This document shows, one piece after another, positions 45,145 through 62,377 of a stretch of 64,000 nt of DNA (position 1 is the first letter of the stretch; every line of letters starts with the position of its first letter). The position numbers and the translations under genes are program-made. Below the pieces are notes generated by a model. It saw only the letters and a program-made list of their open reading frames with translations. It was not told the origin of the DNA and did not search any database. This DNA comes from Erpobdella octoculata (taxonomy: Eukaryota; Annelida; Clitellata; Hirudinida; Erpobdellidae): the NCBI GenBank assembly GCA_963978895.1, contig OZ022241.1, positions 40,663,030 through 40,727,029 on the forward strand. The letters run 5' to 3'.

Positions 45145-45430
45145 TTTTTATTTTAAATTAGTATACAAAATTAATTTAATTATTCCAAATTTTTAAACAT
45201 AAGGATAATTTATGAATCTTTAAAATTACTGTTTTTGACGCATGAAAAATACTCTTTTGTATGTTTGTTATATAACAGTTCATAGTTCTATACACCAGTT
45301 GTTTAAAAACTGATATAGCAGTATTTAAGAAATACCAAAGTCCTTCGCCTCGTAGATCATTAAATTATCTTTTTTCTCACTTTCTACTCCTTACTCCAGG
45401 CTTGGGAATACTTGCACAAACATGGCTGAG
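45145..45430. repeat. Dispersed repeat, copy 2 of the ~290-bp pair
   Basis: Direct repeat of 40975-41265 with small differences and a shared end around CAGGCTTGGGA...CACAAACATGGC. Confidence 0.75.
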
Positions 45431-50220
<4,790 letters not shown>

Positions 50221-52248
50221 ATGAAGTCCAAGCTGGAATCCTTGACGACGTTGATGATAATTGTCAAGTGCATAGTCAAATCAATAACATCAAATGGCCA
50301 ATCTGATATAATAACAACAATTTTGACATCAGATGACCGAAATGATATGATAACAACTTTGAAATCAGATTACGAATATGAAATAATAACAACGACCTTG
50401 ACACTGAAGAGGAGACTATCGGCCACAGGACCTAGCCTCTGCCTGAGCGGCAAGCCCATGAACGATCCGCAGCCTCTGGTCCGATCCCATATCGAGTGCG
50501 CCACTCTCTGCCTGAAGGCCGGGCCAACATGCGAGTCCTTCAACGCTATCCAGATTGGGAATAGATACTCGTGCGTGCTCTTCGACTACAAGAGCATGAC
50601 CTCCTATGGAAGCCAACAAGATCAGTGGTCTTATTGCCTCAAATCTAATTGTTTCCGATACGAGGTACTAATTAGAAAACATATATTTTTTTAGTTTTAG
50701 TCATGCATTTGTTAAAAGGTTGAGTCCAGTTTAAATAAAGCTTGGAAAATCTTTTACTTATAAAAACGTTTGTTGTATTTTCAGTCCAAAGATAGGTCAG
50801 AGGGAGCAAGAGGTTAGCTTTTTTGGTCTTTTATAGAACTAAAAAAACACTGCATTTTTGGTGGACCTTTCGAGAATAAACAAAATATAAACGTTTAGCA
50901 GCTTAACACATTTTGCTGGGTTGAGTTATTTTGACCAATTCTATGCAAATAATAATACAAATTAAATAACTAAAAAACATGCCTTTAAAATATGTTCAGA
51001 TATAAGCTAATAAGAAGCTGTAAAAATAGATGAACTCGAGTTGAAAATAAATTAAAAAAACTGAATTTGTTGTAATTCTAGTGAGCTGAGATTGAAAAAT
51101 GACATTACACCCAGTTGTAGGTATTAGATATACATACAGAATTTATGATAGAGAAGTTTCATAACTCTAGCTAGTCGGAAAGTCGGTTGAAGAAAAGTGA
51201 TGACAAAACTAGAATAAAACAAATTAACGTTTTCTTATAATTTCATGTCCAAGAGCTGTACATAGCTGGTGCAGAGGACATCTCACAGCTGTATATCGAC
51301 GGGACTCCCGTATACAACCAGGTGGGCAGGGAATCCGTCAATTCGTCCTACGTGCACCTCTTGGAAAAAAACAGTCAGCTGTTAGCCGTTGATGTTAGCA
51401 GCAGCGTTGGCTATCACGGAGTTTCGGCTATGACTAACGACATGAGCATGATTAGCAACTCTAGTACCTGGCGATGCTTAATAGTTGAGCAAAGTAAGTA
51501 ATTTTTTTTTACCAATGAAAGCCTATTCTAGTTGGTTTTTTTTATTGGTTTGTACGCTCTGGGCACACAGCGTTTTGCGCTTTATCATCACAGCTGGTAG
51601 TTAGTTTAGACTGCTTTGAAACAGCACGTCGGTGGTTTGAATTCTGCAGGAAATGCAGAATACACAAACGAGTAAATGAGCTTTGTTGAAATTCAATTTC
51701 TGATTTTAAAAATCTCGAACTTGTCATTTTTTGTTTTTATTTACTCACAAAATTATAAAACACAAACTTAAAGCCACGCTGATTCAAGTCAAAATTTCAA
51801 CTAAAAACAAATATCATTAATAGATGCATTTTTATTTGTATTCCTCAAAAATAAAAACTTAAAAATAATTATAATCTTTTCCAAGCCCATACCTATCATT
51901 TTACAATGATTAGATTGACTTTTTCCAGACCCATCTACAGTAAAAAAATACTCATCAACTACACCAAGTTTCAGGAACAAATATTCGATAAATATCACAA
52001 AACCTACTACAGTCCATGAGACAACTACTACACTATACGAGACAACAACTACTACAATATATGAAACAACTACTACAGCATCAAGCTTGCTGGGCTGGAT
52101 GCATATCGGTTACAACGATGCATGGTGGAGCAAGCCGCAAGAAATATATCTACCAATCACCGGCGTCAATTCCAACCTGTCAATGTGGCTAACTTTTGGA
52201 GGCGCCCGTGTCAGAAGGTTTTACTGTAGAGCGCCGTTCCAAAATTGA
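50221..52248 (+). CDS. Secreted PAN/Apple plus jelly-roll protein with Thr-rich linker
   Basis: Exons: 50221-50664, 50785-50812 (28-base microexon), 51254-51493, 51929-52248; phases 0,1,1 all match; 343 residues. Residues 1-25 are a signal peptide; 28-60 hold a threefold imperfect repeat (SDIITTILTSD, NDMITTLKSD, YEIITTTLT). Residues 72-146 form a PAN/Apple domain with seven Cys (CLSGKPMNDPQPL, HIECATLCLKAGPTCESFNA, CVLFDYKSM). Residues 158-237 form a beta-sandwich-like module (QLYIDGTPVYNQ, LLAVDVSSSVGYHG, NSSTWRC) that resembles galactose-binding-like domains of the form YVDG-V...W-C. Then a Thr-rich linker with three ETTTT repeats and a C-terminal module (GWMHIGYNDAWW to FYCRAPFQN). Likely an extracellular glycan- or protein-binding protein, mucin-like in the linker. 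It lies between the two CAP-like genes on the other strand. Confidence 0.7.
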
Positions 52249-53167
52249 GCACTTTTTGATGGACGCACACAAACTAGCTGGACAGTTCAGTGATGTGCGT
52301 GTTTTATTAGATCGTAATTCACTTTTAGTTGACGATTGAGAGAACTCAAACAATGTATCCAGCGAGTTAGCTCTTAAACTGTAACATGCATTATATATTT
52401 ATTTTTTTAACCGTAGATTTTTTAGATGTTTACGCGCCTAGGAGGTGCCGAGGTTCAAAAGGTCAAGGTACTCAACAGATCTAGAAACATAGAATTTTTG
52501 TTATTAAAAAACCAAATTAGTTTTTTTTCGTAGTAGAACTATGCTTATGGCTTGAAAAGTTAATTAAATAAGTGTATTTGAAAAACATTTTCACCTTGCA
52601 AAACAAAAATTCACAACATTGGACAAAGTTCACGAAAACAAACTTGGTGTTCTAGCGTTGATAGAATTTCAAATATGTAAACTACTAAATTCTTGTTTTT
52701 AAAAATCAACGTGACAACTTTTTTACCTTTTATGTCGAATGAGAAGATTTTAATAAAAAAAATAAATTAAAAATCAATTCAGAATTTGAAAATGACCAAG
52801 CATTGAAAATATCTTTGCTGGTTTGCGCGCTGTCATTATGATGTGTGATTGAATGGACAAAATTTGTGTGAATTATAGAATAAAATAAATTAAAACTTTG
52901 AAATTTTTTAAAAATTACAAATTTTCTGTAAAAAAACCAACCATCAGTTTTTAGTTTAGTTAAAAATACGATATATAATTTTTAATTTTAAAAATGTTTA
53001 ATAAAAATTTGTTTATTCAACATTGATTTGAAAGTTTCTTATATTTTTAATCCTCACATTCACCTGTTTAGTTTAGTTTTTTTTTCCTTAAATATTTTGA
53101 CGAGGATTTTTTGAACTTTTGCTGTCAGCACAAATAAATAAATAAATAAATATAAAATATAAATAAA
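52249..53167. other. Intergenic DNA between convergent genes
   Basis: AT-rich 3' regions of the PAN gene (plus) and of the second CAP-like gene (minus). No other feature seen. Confidence 0.5.
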
Positions 53168-54259
53168 TTAGTAAAAAATTTGGAATAAAGCTAACTTCTC
53201 CTCAAAGTGACAAAGCAGCATAACTGCACGGTGATAACAATTGGTATTGTAAGCACAAGCAACGCCTCTCAGAATTGGGTTCAATAACTAGAAATGAAAA
53301 TTGAATTATTTTAAAAATAAATAATTTAAAAATGCCAATCTTTTCAAGAGTCGCTAATCCATAAGTTAAGTCAGTTTTAATAATAGAAAAAAACCAAAAA
53401 AGAAAGAGTGACCAATATAAAAAAATTTACTTAACTCTTTCTCGGAAATATTCATTCTCCTCCTTTGTGGTCCAGCTTGAAGGTGCCCTATCCATGGCGT
53501 CCTGTTCGTGTACGGTGAAAAAATGAACAGCCAGCTTATCGCTGTAATTAGGCTCATATGGGCAAGTGGTAAGAGCGGCTCTGGCGCCCTCTTCCAGAGT
53601 TTCCTAAAATAATGACAATAAAATTAAACAAGTGAAGCAAAAACAAAGTTTTTTAAAAAAAAAAACACACTTTTATATTTTTACTACATAAACAACAAGC
53701 ATATTAGCATAGACAATAAATAGTTTGACAAAAATATCAATCCAAAGAAATTGACACACTCAAAATAAAAGGTTTAGATCTAATCATAATCTTAAGATTT
53801 AAAATATGATGAAATGTTTCGCATTATTGAACTTTAAAGTTGAACAGTGATGCTTCAAAACTCGTTTGTTAAAATTTAATTAATTCATAAATAATAAAAT
53901 GTTTGCCTTTGAAGTTATAAAAAAATCAAAAAAATGATTGAATCTTAAAAAAAAACTTGTTTTATCTAGATATGCGTTTATGCGTTCAATGGAGAAATTT
54001 TGAGAAATAACTTTTTACTAAAAATACTCTAAGTAACTAGTTGATGTGATAATAAATCAATGTTACTTTTGCTTACATCGTATCGCAGTTTCCTTCTGTC
54101 TTCATATCGTAAATTCAGGTCTCTAAAATCGTTCAATTCTTTTAGAAAAGATCCATACTGTTCCCTGCTTGCAACTTTAATAATTGGTACATAGGGCAAG
54201 ATAAATGAGTTTGTTGCTTCGACAAATGCGATGACGACGAAAAACGGTTTCCATAACAT
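53168..54259 (-). CDS. Secreted CAP (SCP/TAPS)-like protein, copy 2
   Basis: Exons in transcript order: 54077-54259 (61 codons), 53436-53603 (56 codons), 53168-53287 (39 codons plus stop); phase 0 throughout; 156 residues. ATG at 54259 is preferred over an upstream in-frame TTG. Signal peptide MLWKPFFVVIAFVEATNSF. The mature part reads EQYGSFLKELNDFRDLN, KLRYD|ETLEEGARAALTTCPYE, SSWTTKEENEYF and NPILRGVACAYNTNC, then VMLLCHFEE, in the order of a CAP domain (N-terminal helix, helix with C-P, W--E---Y, then the GV-C-Y--C and V-C-F strand pair). The histidine-bearing GHYTQ motif is missing, as in copy 1. The two proteins are well diverged outside the signal peptide and the TTC-P and WTT-E motifs, so the duplication is not recent. 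Confidence 0.65.
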
Positions 54260-54400
54260 GTTTGCTTTAGTCAAATCTAGAACAAAAATTGTATTTTTTG
54301 TTGAACTTCAAACTTGAAGTACGAAAATGAAAACGATTTATGTAAGAAAACCTCAATTATTTTAACTACGTTTTGTGAAACGTTTTAGTGTCGCTCGCTC

Positions 54401-54407
54401 TTTATAT
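54401..54407 (-). promoter_or_regulatory. TATA box of CAP-like gene 2
   Basis: ATATAAA on the minus strand about 145 bases before the ATG, in the same context and position as in gene 1. Confidence 0.6.
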
Positions 54408-54607
54408 GACTTTCTGTCGTATGATTATTATTATTATTTTTTAAAGAAAATTTTGTGCAAGAAAAAATATCGTTTTATTGCGTTTTTGGCAGGAGAGTCA
54501 AGTCTATTTAACTAACAGTTAATAGAACGGTTAGAAGTTGCAAATAAACATTTTTATTGCAAAATAAACAAATCTCAACTGCAAGGTCCAAATAAAACAA
54601 GTAAATG

Positions 54608-54850
54608 AAAAAACGAGTTTTTTAACACAAACTTTAATTTCAAATACACTCGATTTAGAAATACGAAAACTTTTCAAATTAATTTTTTTTTAATTGAATC
54701 ATGTATTGTCATCCAATATAAAGCTATGCTGAAAGATTCAGCTTCCTAGCTAGTCAAAAAGCTGGTTAAATTTTACTTGCAAGATTTGCGTACAGAGAAA
54801 GCCACACACACACACACACACACAGAGATTGTAACCTAAATAAAAGTTTG
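54608..54850. repeat. Dispersed repeat with AAAGCTATGCTGAAAG, copy 2
   Basis: About 240 bases closely similar to 60840-61045, beginning near TTTCAAATACACTCGATTTAG; ends in an (AC)n tract. Confidence 0.8.
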
Positions 54851-54962
54851 TAAAAACTAGCAAATAATTTTTTATTATTTACTGAGTTGCCCAAAGTTCA
54901 TATCGTCATTTGATTTTTTTTTCTTTTTTTTCAAGATTTCTCGTTCTTTTTCTCTAAATACA

Positions 54963-54963
54963 C

Positions 54964-54999
<36 letters not shown>
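54963..54999. repeat. (AT)n microsatellite
   Basis: About 37 bases of TA/AT repeats. Confidence 0.9.
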
Positions 55000-55001
<2 letters not shown>

Positions 55002-55269
55002 AATATATCGTCGGATTTCCTATTCATTTTCGTGGCCACATAATGGAGACATGAAGCAAAGCATGGAAAATAAAAGAAAGCTGGTTAGAAGTTTTCCTGT
55101 GAACTAATCGTTAACAATTGTTATTTAGAATTATATGAATTTTTTGTCAGACAGGTTTTACTCGCAATAATTAAAACTCTTTACTGTCTAGTTAAGCTTT
55201 TTTATCATCCAATTACAAGTCACCCGTCTCTCGAGTAAAAATTTTTGAATTTGAATAGTGCATCAAAAA

Positions 55270-55375
55270 CAGTGTTGGGACGAAAAGCATTACACAAGTA
55301 ACTTGTTACTGTAACTCTGTTACAATTTTCGGTAACTAATAACTTAACGCGTTATTTTTAGGAAACGTAATGAAA
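55270..55375. mobile_element. hAT-type transposon end
   Basis: CAGTGTTGGGACGAAAAGC followed by repeats of GTAACTTGTTACTGTAAC and GGTAACTAATAACTTAACGCG. This GTAAC/GTTAC-rich terminus after CAGTGTTGGG is typical of many animal hAT elements. The other end and the 8-bp duplication were not found. Confidence 0.55.
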
Positions 55376-56810
55376 AAGTGACATGATTTATCTGACATTT
55401 TCACAGTAAATGACGAACATCACGTACCAATAGACATTGTCTAGGTTACCTTCTTTTGCCTGGAAACAACGCAGCAAGCATATAATCGGTAAGGCTACCA
55501 CGTGAGACTTACGAGTCTAGCAAGTTAGACCTGCAGACAGTTAGGTCAACGGTACTTCCATTTAAAAAATCAGCAGGGTAATCAATCGAAAAGAGGATCT
55601 TGAGGCTGAAAATCGGCATCGTCAATCGTCATCTTCTTTGTTTTATCAATGTCTGTATGTCTAATACAAAAGGTTCTTTATTAAGTTTATGATGGTAGGT
55701 ATACTATGCGCTGTACAAATCTTGACACCAAAGAATGTCAATAAACCTAAACAACTATACTATTTGGTTAAAAACTGTTACAAAACTCAGTTTTTTTTCT
55801 TCAAAAGACTAACTTTTACAAAAGGTTTATGTCAAAACCTATAAATCCGACACAACGAGAACAAAAAATTTCCTACCCTCCCTGGTTTTGGACCCCCTTC
55901 TTTTGACAATCCGAACCTGTTGATTAGCTGGAAATGATTCGTGTCTGTGAATACGGGTTATCAGATAATTTGGAGAACAAACGTGGATACCATTTTGTGG
56001 AAAGTAGCTACGACTAGCTTCACCCCGGTCACCAGCTTTTTTGAGAGAAAAAAATTTGGAACGCGTTTTCTAAGCATTTTGCCATGCACGTGGTTTTGCT
56101 GAAATGACGCTTCTGGCACTGAGCAATAATATAATAGCCACCACTTTGACATTAAAAGAGCATTTTGTTATGCATATGCATGCATGCATACGTAAGAAAC
56201 ATTATTAGAAAAGTCTTGTTTCATTTCAGTTGTTCAATGTCTTAAAGTTTAGCGCCGTTTAGTAACTTATGGCGATCTCCAAAGGGCTAAAATAGAAAAA
56301 TTAAGAATCATATTTCAAATTTTTATTCACGTTTTTCCAAAAATAAGAATTGTTTGTTTTTTAAATTTCGCATATAAACAACAACAACACCAAATAGCAG
56401 AAATTTATAAAAAAAAATAAAAAGTTAAAACTGAACGAGTAAAATGGTGATGACATTAAATTAGCCAATTAATTATTAAATACGTATAAACCTATGCAAA
56501 TACATTCAAATTTATGCAAATATATTGAAATTTATGTAAACATAGAAAAGTAGCTACGTTCCAGTTATCCGAGGCAGTTTCAATATAAAGGAAATTTATT
56601 TCAATGGTATATACGCATCTTCGTGTACAAACATTTTACGCATCTTAGCTTAGCAAGACCACTTTTCATTAAAATTGAATTATTAAAAACCGAAAAAAAA
56701 AACATTTATTCAACGATAACTTATAAATACAGAAATAAAGTTTTTAAAAAGAAAAACTTTATTTTTTTTTTAAAAATAAAGTTTTTAAAAAGAAAAACTT
56801 TATTTTAAAA
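55376..56810. other. Intergenic DNA
   Basis: Anonymous sequence. Near 56738-56806 two direct copies of AAATAAAGTTTTTAAAAAG sit next to each other and are partly self-complementary. No gene supported until 56811. Confidence 0.45.
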
Positions 56811-57186
56811 CAATGTACTGGAGAGTGGAAAAAGATCGATGAAAACGGAATAAAACAGATGATGAACCACCGAGAAAAGGTGCTCAATTCCCGCATCAAG
56901 TTTTTTTTTACTTTTAGTTTTTTTAAATAAACTTTTTAATTTTTTAAAATAAACTTTTTAGTTTTTTAAAATAAACTTTTTTGTTTTTTAAAATAAACTT
57001 TATAAACGTTTCAATTTCGAACGCTTGTAATCTGTTTTGCAGGATGTCCGCAGAAAAGAAGAAAAAATAAAAGACGAAATGTGTCTGAGAGAGAGAAAAT
57101 GCCATTACAACGCCAACAAGAACTCTGGCAAGTGGCCCGAGGAGTCAAGGTCATTCCAAAATATGTTGATCAGACCCCATTTCTAA
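56811..57186 (+). CDS. Unassigned gene, last two exons
   Basis: Exon a reads QCTGEWKKIDENGIKQMMNH then REK and ends at 56879 with donor AAG|GTGCTC (phase 0); its 5' limit is unclear because an AT-rich repeat precedes it. Exon b is 57043-57186: acceptor TCTGTTTTGCAG, 47 codons starting DVRRKEEKIKDEMCLRERKC, with HYNANKNSGKWPEE and ending MLIRPHF, then TAA. The joined peptide is charged with three Cys and probably a helix in the middle. I do not recognise it. The intron carries a tandem AAATAAACTTTTT repeat. If ATG at 56856 is used the product is only about 54 residues. Confidence 0.4.
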
Positions 57187-57653
57187 AAATAAAAGCCAGA
57201 GTCCAAAAAGGGGTTTAGCAAAATTGCGCACTTGTAAAAAATACAGAACTATGACGAATGATAAATTAACTCAATTCAATGATCAGTTGGACATGTCAGA
57301 AGTTTGTTATTTTCGTTTAAGCCAAGCATTAACGTTAAACGGCATTTGATTGTTTTTGCGATAATTATTCATTTACCAGACTGACCGACAAAAAATAACT
57401 TAGATTTAATTGTTACCTACAAATATGAGTCGGTTAAATTGTTTAAATAAAAAAAAATTAATAGATATTAGAAGGAATGCTGGAAAAAATTAAAATGGTA
57501 ACTCGAACGGGGTCTGAGACTGATGGAAAACCAATCTGGAGAAGTTGAGTGGCTGAATTTCCACTCACTCACTTACTCCCTGGAAACGCCCCCCCCCCAT
57601 TGTAGTTTCCAGGCATGAAAAGAGATAACTCGGAACGTTGGTTTTTTCTGAAC
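57187..57653. other. Convergent intergenic DNA
   Basis: Between the unassigned plus-strand gene and the 3' end of the Wnt gene. A poly-C run lies at 57588-57598. No gene seen. Confidence 0.5.
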
Positions 57654-57988
57654 TTATTTACAGGTGTACCTCTTTTCTACTCTCTCGCACGTCTTGCACT
57701 GGACACTGCAACACCAAATGAACTTACAGTTGCACCTCTCCACGATCTTGGCCACCTCCACTTTATAACCCCGTCCGCAGCACAGCGACCGGCAGCCCTC
57801 CGGTCCGTCGGAGTCCCGGTCGCACACCCTACCCTTCGTCCCGACGATGCCCTTAGAAAGATCCCGCTTGCAGTAATTCGGCGACTTCTCGACGTAGACC
57901 AGTTCCGTATCGGATATCGGCTCACTTCGGCGACGCTTCTCTCGCCTCAGCAGAAGGTTTTCTCCACTGGAGTTCATTACTCGTCTGC

Positions 57989-58020
<32 letters not shown>

Positions 58021-58217
58021 TACTCCATGCCGAAGTTCGAGGAGGAGATATCCGGAGATGGAATCTTGGGCGAGATTTCTACCGAACTTTCGTACTTCTT
58101 CTTCAGCGCGTCGCCGACGTCTCTGAAGTTGGGCAGCGACCGCCAGCAGGTTCTGACGCCGCATGATCCCGACACACCGTGACATCTGCATTTCATCCTC
58201 ATCATGGAATATAGCAC
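57654..58217 (-). CDS. Wnt ligand, last exon (Wnt16-like) with poly-Ser insertion
   Basis: Acceptor TGTTATTCAG at 58218-58219, phase 0, 187 codons and stop. It opens MRMKCRCHGVSGSCGVRTCW, the lipidated hairpin signature of Wnt proteins (Ser in CHGVSGSC is the palmitoleate site), and ends with the cysteine-rich domain: SPNYCKRDLSKGIVGTKGR, GCRSLCCGRGY, VERCNCKFIWCCSVQCKTC and a final YTCK. The CKFIWCC wording and spacing best fit Wnt16 among the subfamilies I know; Wnt7 or Wnt4 remain possible. Between the two conserved parts is a linker with eleven consecutive Ser, encoded by a CTG/CAG-type repeat at about 57979-58013, and a basic RREKRRR stretch; the linker is some 20-30 residues longer than usual. 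Upstream exons are not visible in the remaining 5.8 kb. Confidence 0.85.
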
Positions 58218-59243
58218 CTGAATAACAAAAAGATTGTTTTGCAGTTGTTTATATATGTTTAGTAAACAAAATTATTTTTTTATAAATATCACATCCTTAT
58301 TAATATCAGAGTTCTATTAACCCCGTAGTTTTAATAGTTCCATGATTTCAACTATGTTGTAGTGCAGTATCTTTACTTAAGCATGAACACGTTCATGGTA
58401 GCCGATCATAACGATGTCGCAATACCATGCCTTAAAAGGTGTCACAGTACCATGACCGAAAAAATGTCACAACACTATGCCCTAAGAGATGTGACAGTTT
58501 AAGGGTCAGCAACAGTCAGCATAGCTGACTAAGCCTCGGCTGCGTGACCTTCTTATATTTTTATGCCTCTATAGAGATCGTAAGCGCATGTAACAATCGT
58601 CGTAACAGTATCTCGAAATTCGATCAGTCTGTGAGCGAAGAACGTAGGAGGGAAATCGACGAAAAAACGGAATACCACGCACATTTGAGCGAAGGACTGC
58701 AGACGAGCGTTAATCAAACCGAACAAACAAACAAACAAACATACGCACGCAAACGACCAAGCAAACACAAACAAAACTAAACAAACAGATAAACAAATGA
58801 ATGCTGTCGCGTTCAACAGATTGTCATTCTTTAATGAAAAAGAAGAAAAAATAATTTAAACTAAAAATCTGTCATTGTCGTGCATGCATTTAGGGGAACC
58901 CCCTTTTATCAATCACTTGTGAAGACAGCTACATGAAATGTAGTCGAAGTATCCTTAAGGAAAACCTTGGCTCAGCCTAAGGCTGTTTTTCTCTTGCCAA
59001 TCAAGTTTTGCAGACTAACCTTAAATATTTCTTTTTTTTATTATGGGTCAAACGTTCTCTTTTCTTATTTTGAAAAACAAAGCTTTTTAGTTTAATTAAA
59101 AATAATTTTCTATAAATTAATTTATCGTATATTTTATATAACAACTTGCAACAACCAAAGCTGCAATAGACAGATCACTTCAAAGTGAACCTTACATAGA
59201 GTCAACGTCAAAAATCTCGAATAAAAACTGTAGATATCGCGCT
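58218..59243. other. Wnt intron or intergenic DNA
   Basis: Imperfect 30-base repeats with ATGTCACAACACCATGCC occur at 58390-58500. At 58575-58740 an open plus frame reads SVSEERRREIDEKTEYHAHL, reminiscent of a helical segment in poorly described transposon-encoded proteins; it is cut off by an ACAAACAAAC tract. I list no gene. Confidence 0.4.
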
Positions 59244-59252
59244 ACTACAACA

Positions 59253-59346
<94 letters not shown>

Positions 59347-59372
59347 ACACCATTACAACTACTACTACTAAT
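59244..59372. repeat. (ACT)n trinucleotide repeat
   Basis: Long ACT/CTA tract with few interruptions; gives a false poly-Ser frame on the minus strand. Confidence 0.9.
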
Positions 59373-59890
59373 AAGCCGTATACTGGCTAAACGACGTCGA
59401 TCAATCACTATCGAGTACTTCGAAATCGACATTATTAGAGATTTTTAATCGGAATACCAACTATTCCCTCGCAGACGATGATCCGGACAATGGCAAAGCA
59501 CAACGCGTGATGGTAGCCTTCTTAAATCGGGACGAGACTGGATTGTCGAGAGGATGAGTGGGGCCCAGGGGCAACTTACATTTCTTGGCTTCTAGAATTT
59601 CTTTTTAAGTTCTTTAATAAATTAAAGGTAAGCACTGGAGGCGTTTTTTTTTTAACTGGGTGGGCCCTCAGACCAGCAGGAGGCCCAGGGCAAAATCCTC
59701 GCCATACCCCCCCCCCCCCCATTCGACGGGCCTGGGGACGAGACTGAATTGTCGTAGTACAGATGTCATCCTTTGCTGTCGTCAGTTCGATCGAGAGCGC
59801 GCGTGGAGGTTACAAGTCATTTGTCATCGGAATAACTACTGGAGTGCAATCATCTTCTCCCGGTTGCTCGTCATTTTTTGTGTTTTCTAA

Positions 59891-59957
<67 letters not shown>

Positions 59958-60447
59958 CTTTTTCTTTCTTTCTTTCTATAGTTTCCATTTTCTTTCTTTC
60001 TTTTTTTCTATTCATTTTTTTTTTCTTTTCTTCTCTCTCTCTCTCTTTCTTTTTATTCAATTTAATGTTTAAATTTTGTTAATTATAAAGTCAGCAGGTC
60101 CTCATTGTTTCCTTTCGTCTTTATCTCAAGAGTCATCAGTTTTTCTTCTTTTCTTTCTCTCTCTCTCTCTCTCTATTTCTCTCTTTTTTCTTTTTCTCTC
60201 TTTCTCTCTTTCTCTGTCTCTCTCTCTCTCTTCTCATTATTTCTCTCTTTTTTTCTTTCCCCGTGTCTCGTTCTCTCTCTCTGTTTTCTTTCTCTGTATA
60301 TCAATCTTACTATTCCTGTTTCGTACACAGTTGTTCAAAAATTCTTTTTTTTTCTTCAACCTGGCTTTTCTGTTCTGTGCTATCAAAAGGAGTTAATTTA
60401 CACACGAAATCAGATGACCACTGATCGTGGAGACGATGACAATGACA
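59373..60447. repeat. Pyrimidine-rich region with (CT)n and (TTTC)n
   Basis: Perfect (CT)n at 59893-59955, then degenerate TTTC/CT tracts to about 60300. A poly-C run is at 59707-59720. No gene supported. Confidence 0.7.
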
Positions 60448-60498
60448 GTGTGTGCATGTGTGTATGTGTGTGCGTGCGTGCGTGCGTGCGTGTGTGTC
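60448..60498. repeat. (GT)n/(GTGC)n microsatellite
   Basis: TGTGTG followed by GCGTGCGTGCGTGC. Confidence 0.85.
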
Positions 60499-60839
60499 AG
60501 CATGTTAAGGCGTCACACAACGGAGATCAGTAATGGATTCCCGCTCCAGTGGAGATGGAAAAGAGACACCTGGATTGGATGTCAACACCTTTTTTCGGAA
60601 TTGCGCCTTGTTGATGTTTTTTCCATTTTAAAAAATGTCTCGACAATTTCCGTTTGATAATTGCCCCATACAAAGTGAAGCCGCGGCTGAAAGACAGTTC
60701 CTTTCAAGCTCCCCTTTAAAAAATTTATAACTCCATTTTCAATCTCCTACCTAAGCCCATCGTACTGACTTTTTAATTTCCTATTTAACTTCTACTTTTG
60801 ACTTTCCTTCTCCGGGTCTTAAAAGAAACAAGTATAGGA

Positions 60840-61045
60840 AAAAACGAATTTTCAACACAGATTTTTATTTCAAATACACTCGATTTAGAAATACGAAAGA
60901 TGTTCAAATTAATTTTTTTTTAATTGAATCACGTATTGTCATCCAATATAAAGCTATGCTGAAAGTTTCAGCTTCCTAGCTAGTCAAAAGACTGGTTAAA
61001 TTTTACTTGCAACATTTGCAAGAGATTGTAGGTTGAATAAAAGTT
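60840..61045. repeat. Dispersed repeat with AAAGCTATGCTGAAAG, copy 3
   Basis: Closely similar to 54608-54850 over about 200 bases, including the upstream TTTCAAATACACTCGATTTAG part. Confidence 0.8.
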
Positions 61046-61876
<831 letters not shown>

Positions 61877-62377
61877 GCGGCTTCTTCTCTTAGCACCAAA
61901 TAGCCTTTTTGGTTGTCAATGACATTGGGTTATAATATACTCTCTCTACAATTATCTTCAACTTCTACTAGTACTTCGTCTAAGACGGCTGTATAGGCCC
62001 TTTGAGTGCCAATCAAATCTGTCAGGTGTAATATTAAATGGAATGTATTATTTTTATTACGCTTCGTTACGTATGTTGAGATATTAATTCGAGTAATGTT
62101 ATTTTTTTATTGGTTTTTTTCGGTTTTGTTTAGTTATTTTTATATATTTAAAGATTTTGTAAAGTATTTCTTGATATCTTTAACTCTTACCGAGTTACAT
62201 TGAGTTTTTTCAATGTAGCTGAAGGTTATAAATGGTCTAACTTCTAAACAAATTTTATCACAATGTGTTTAGAATGTATAGTTAATATTTCGTACAGTTA
62301 ACAGCCCAGTCAAACACAGCTATTTATTATGCCTGTTTGATTTAAGAAAGCTACATGCGTGTGGCCATGTGTCACTG

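Noticed and set aside
58544..58780. Plus-strand gene with EERRREIDEKTEYHAHL
   Set aside because: No splice signals, frame runs into an ACAAAC repeat; at best a decayed transposon protein fragment.
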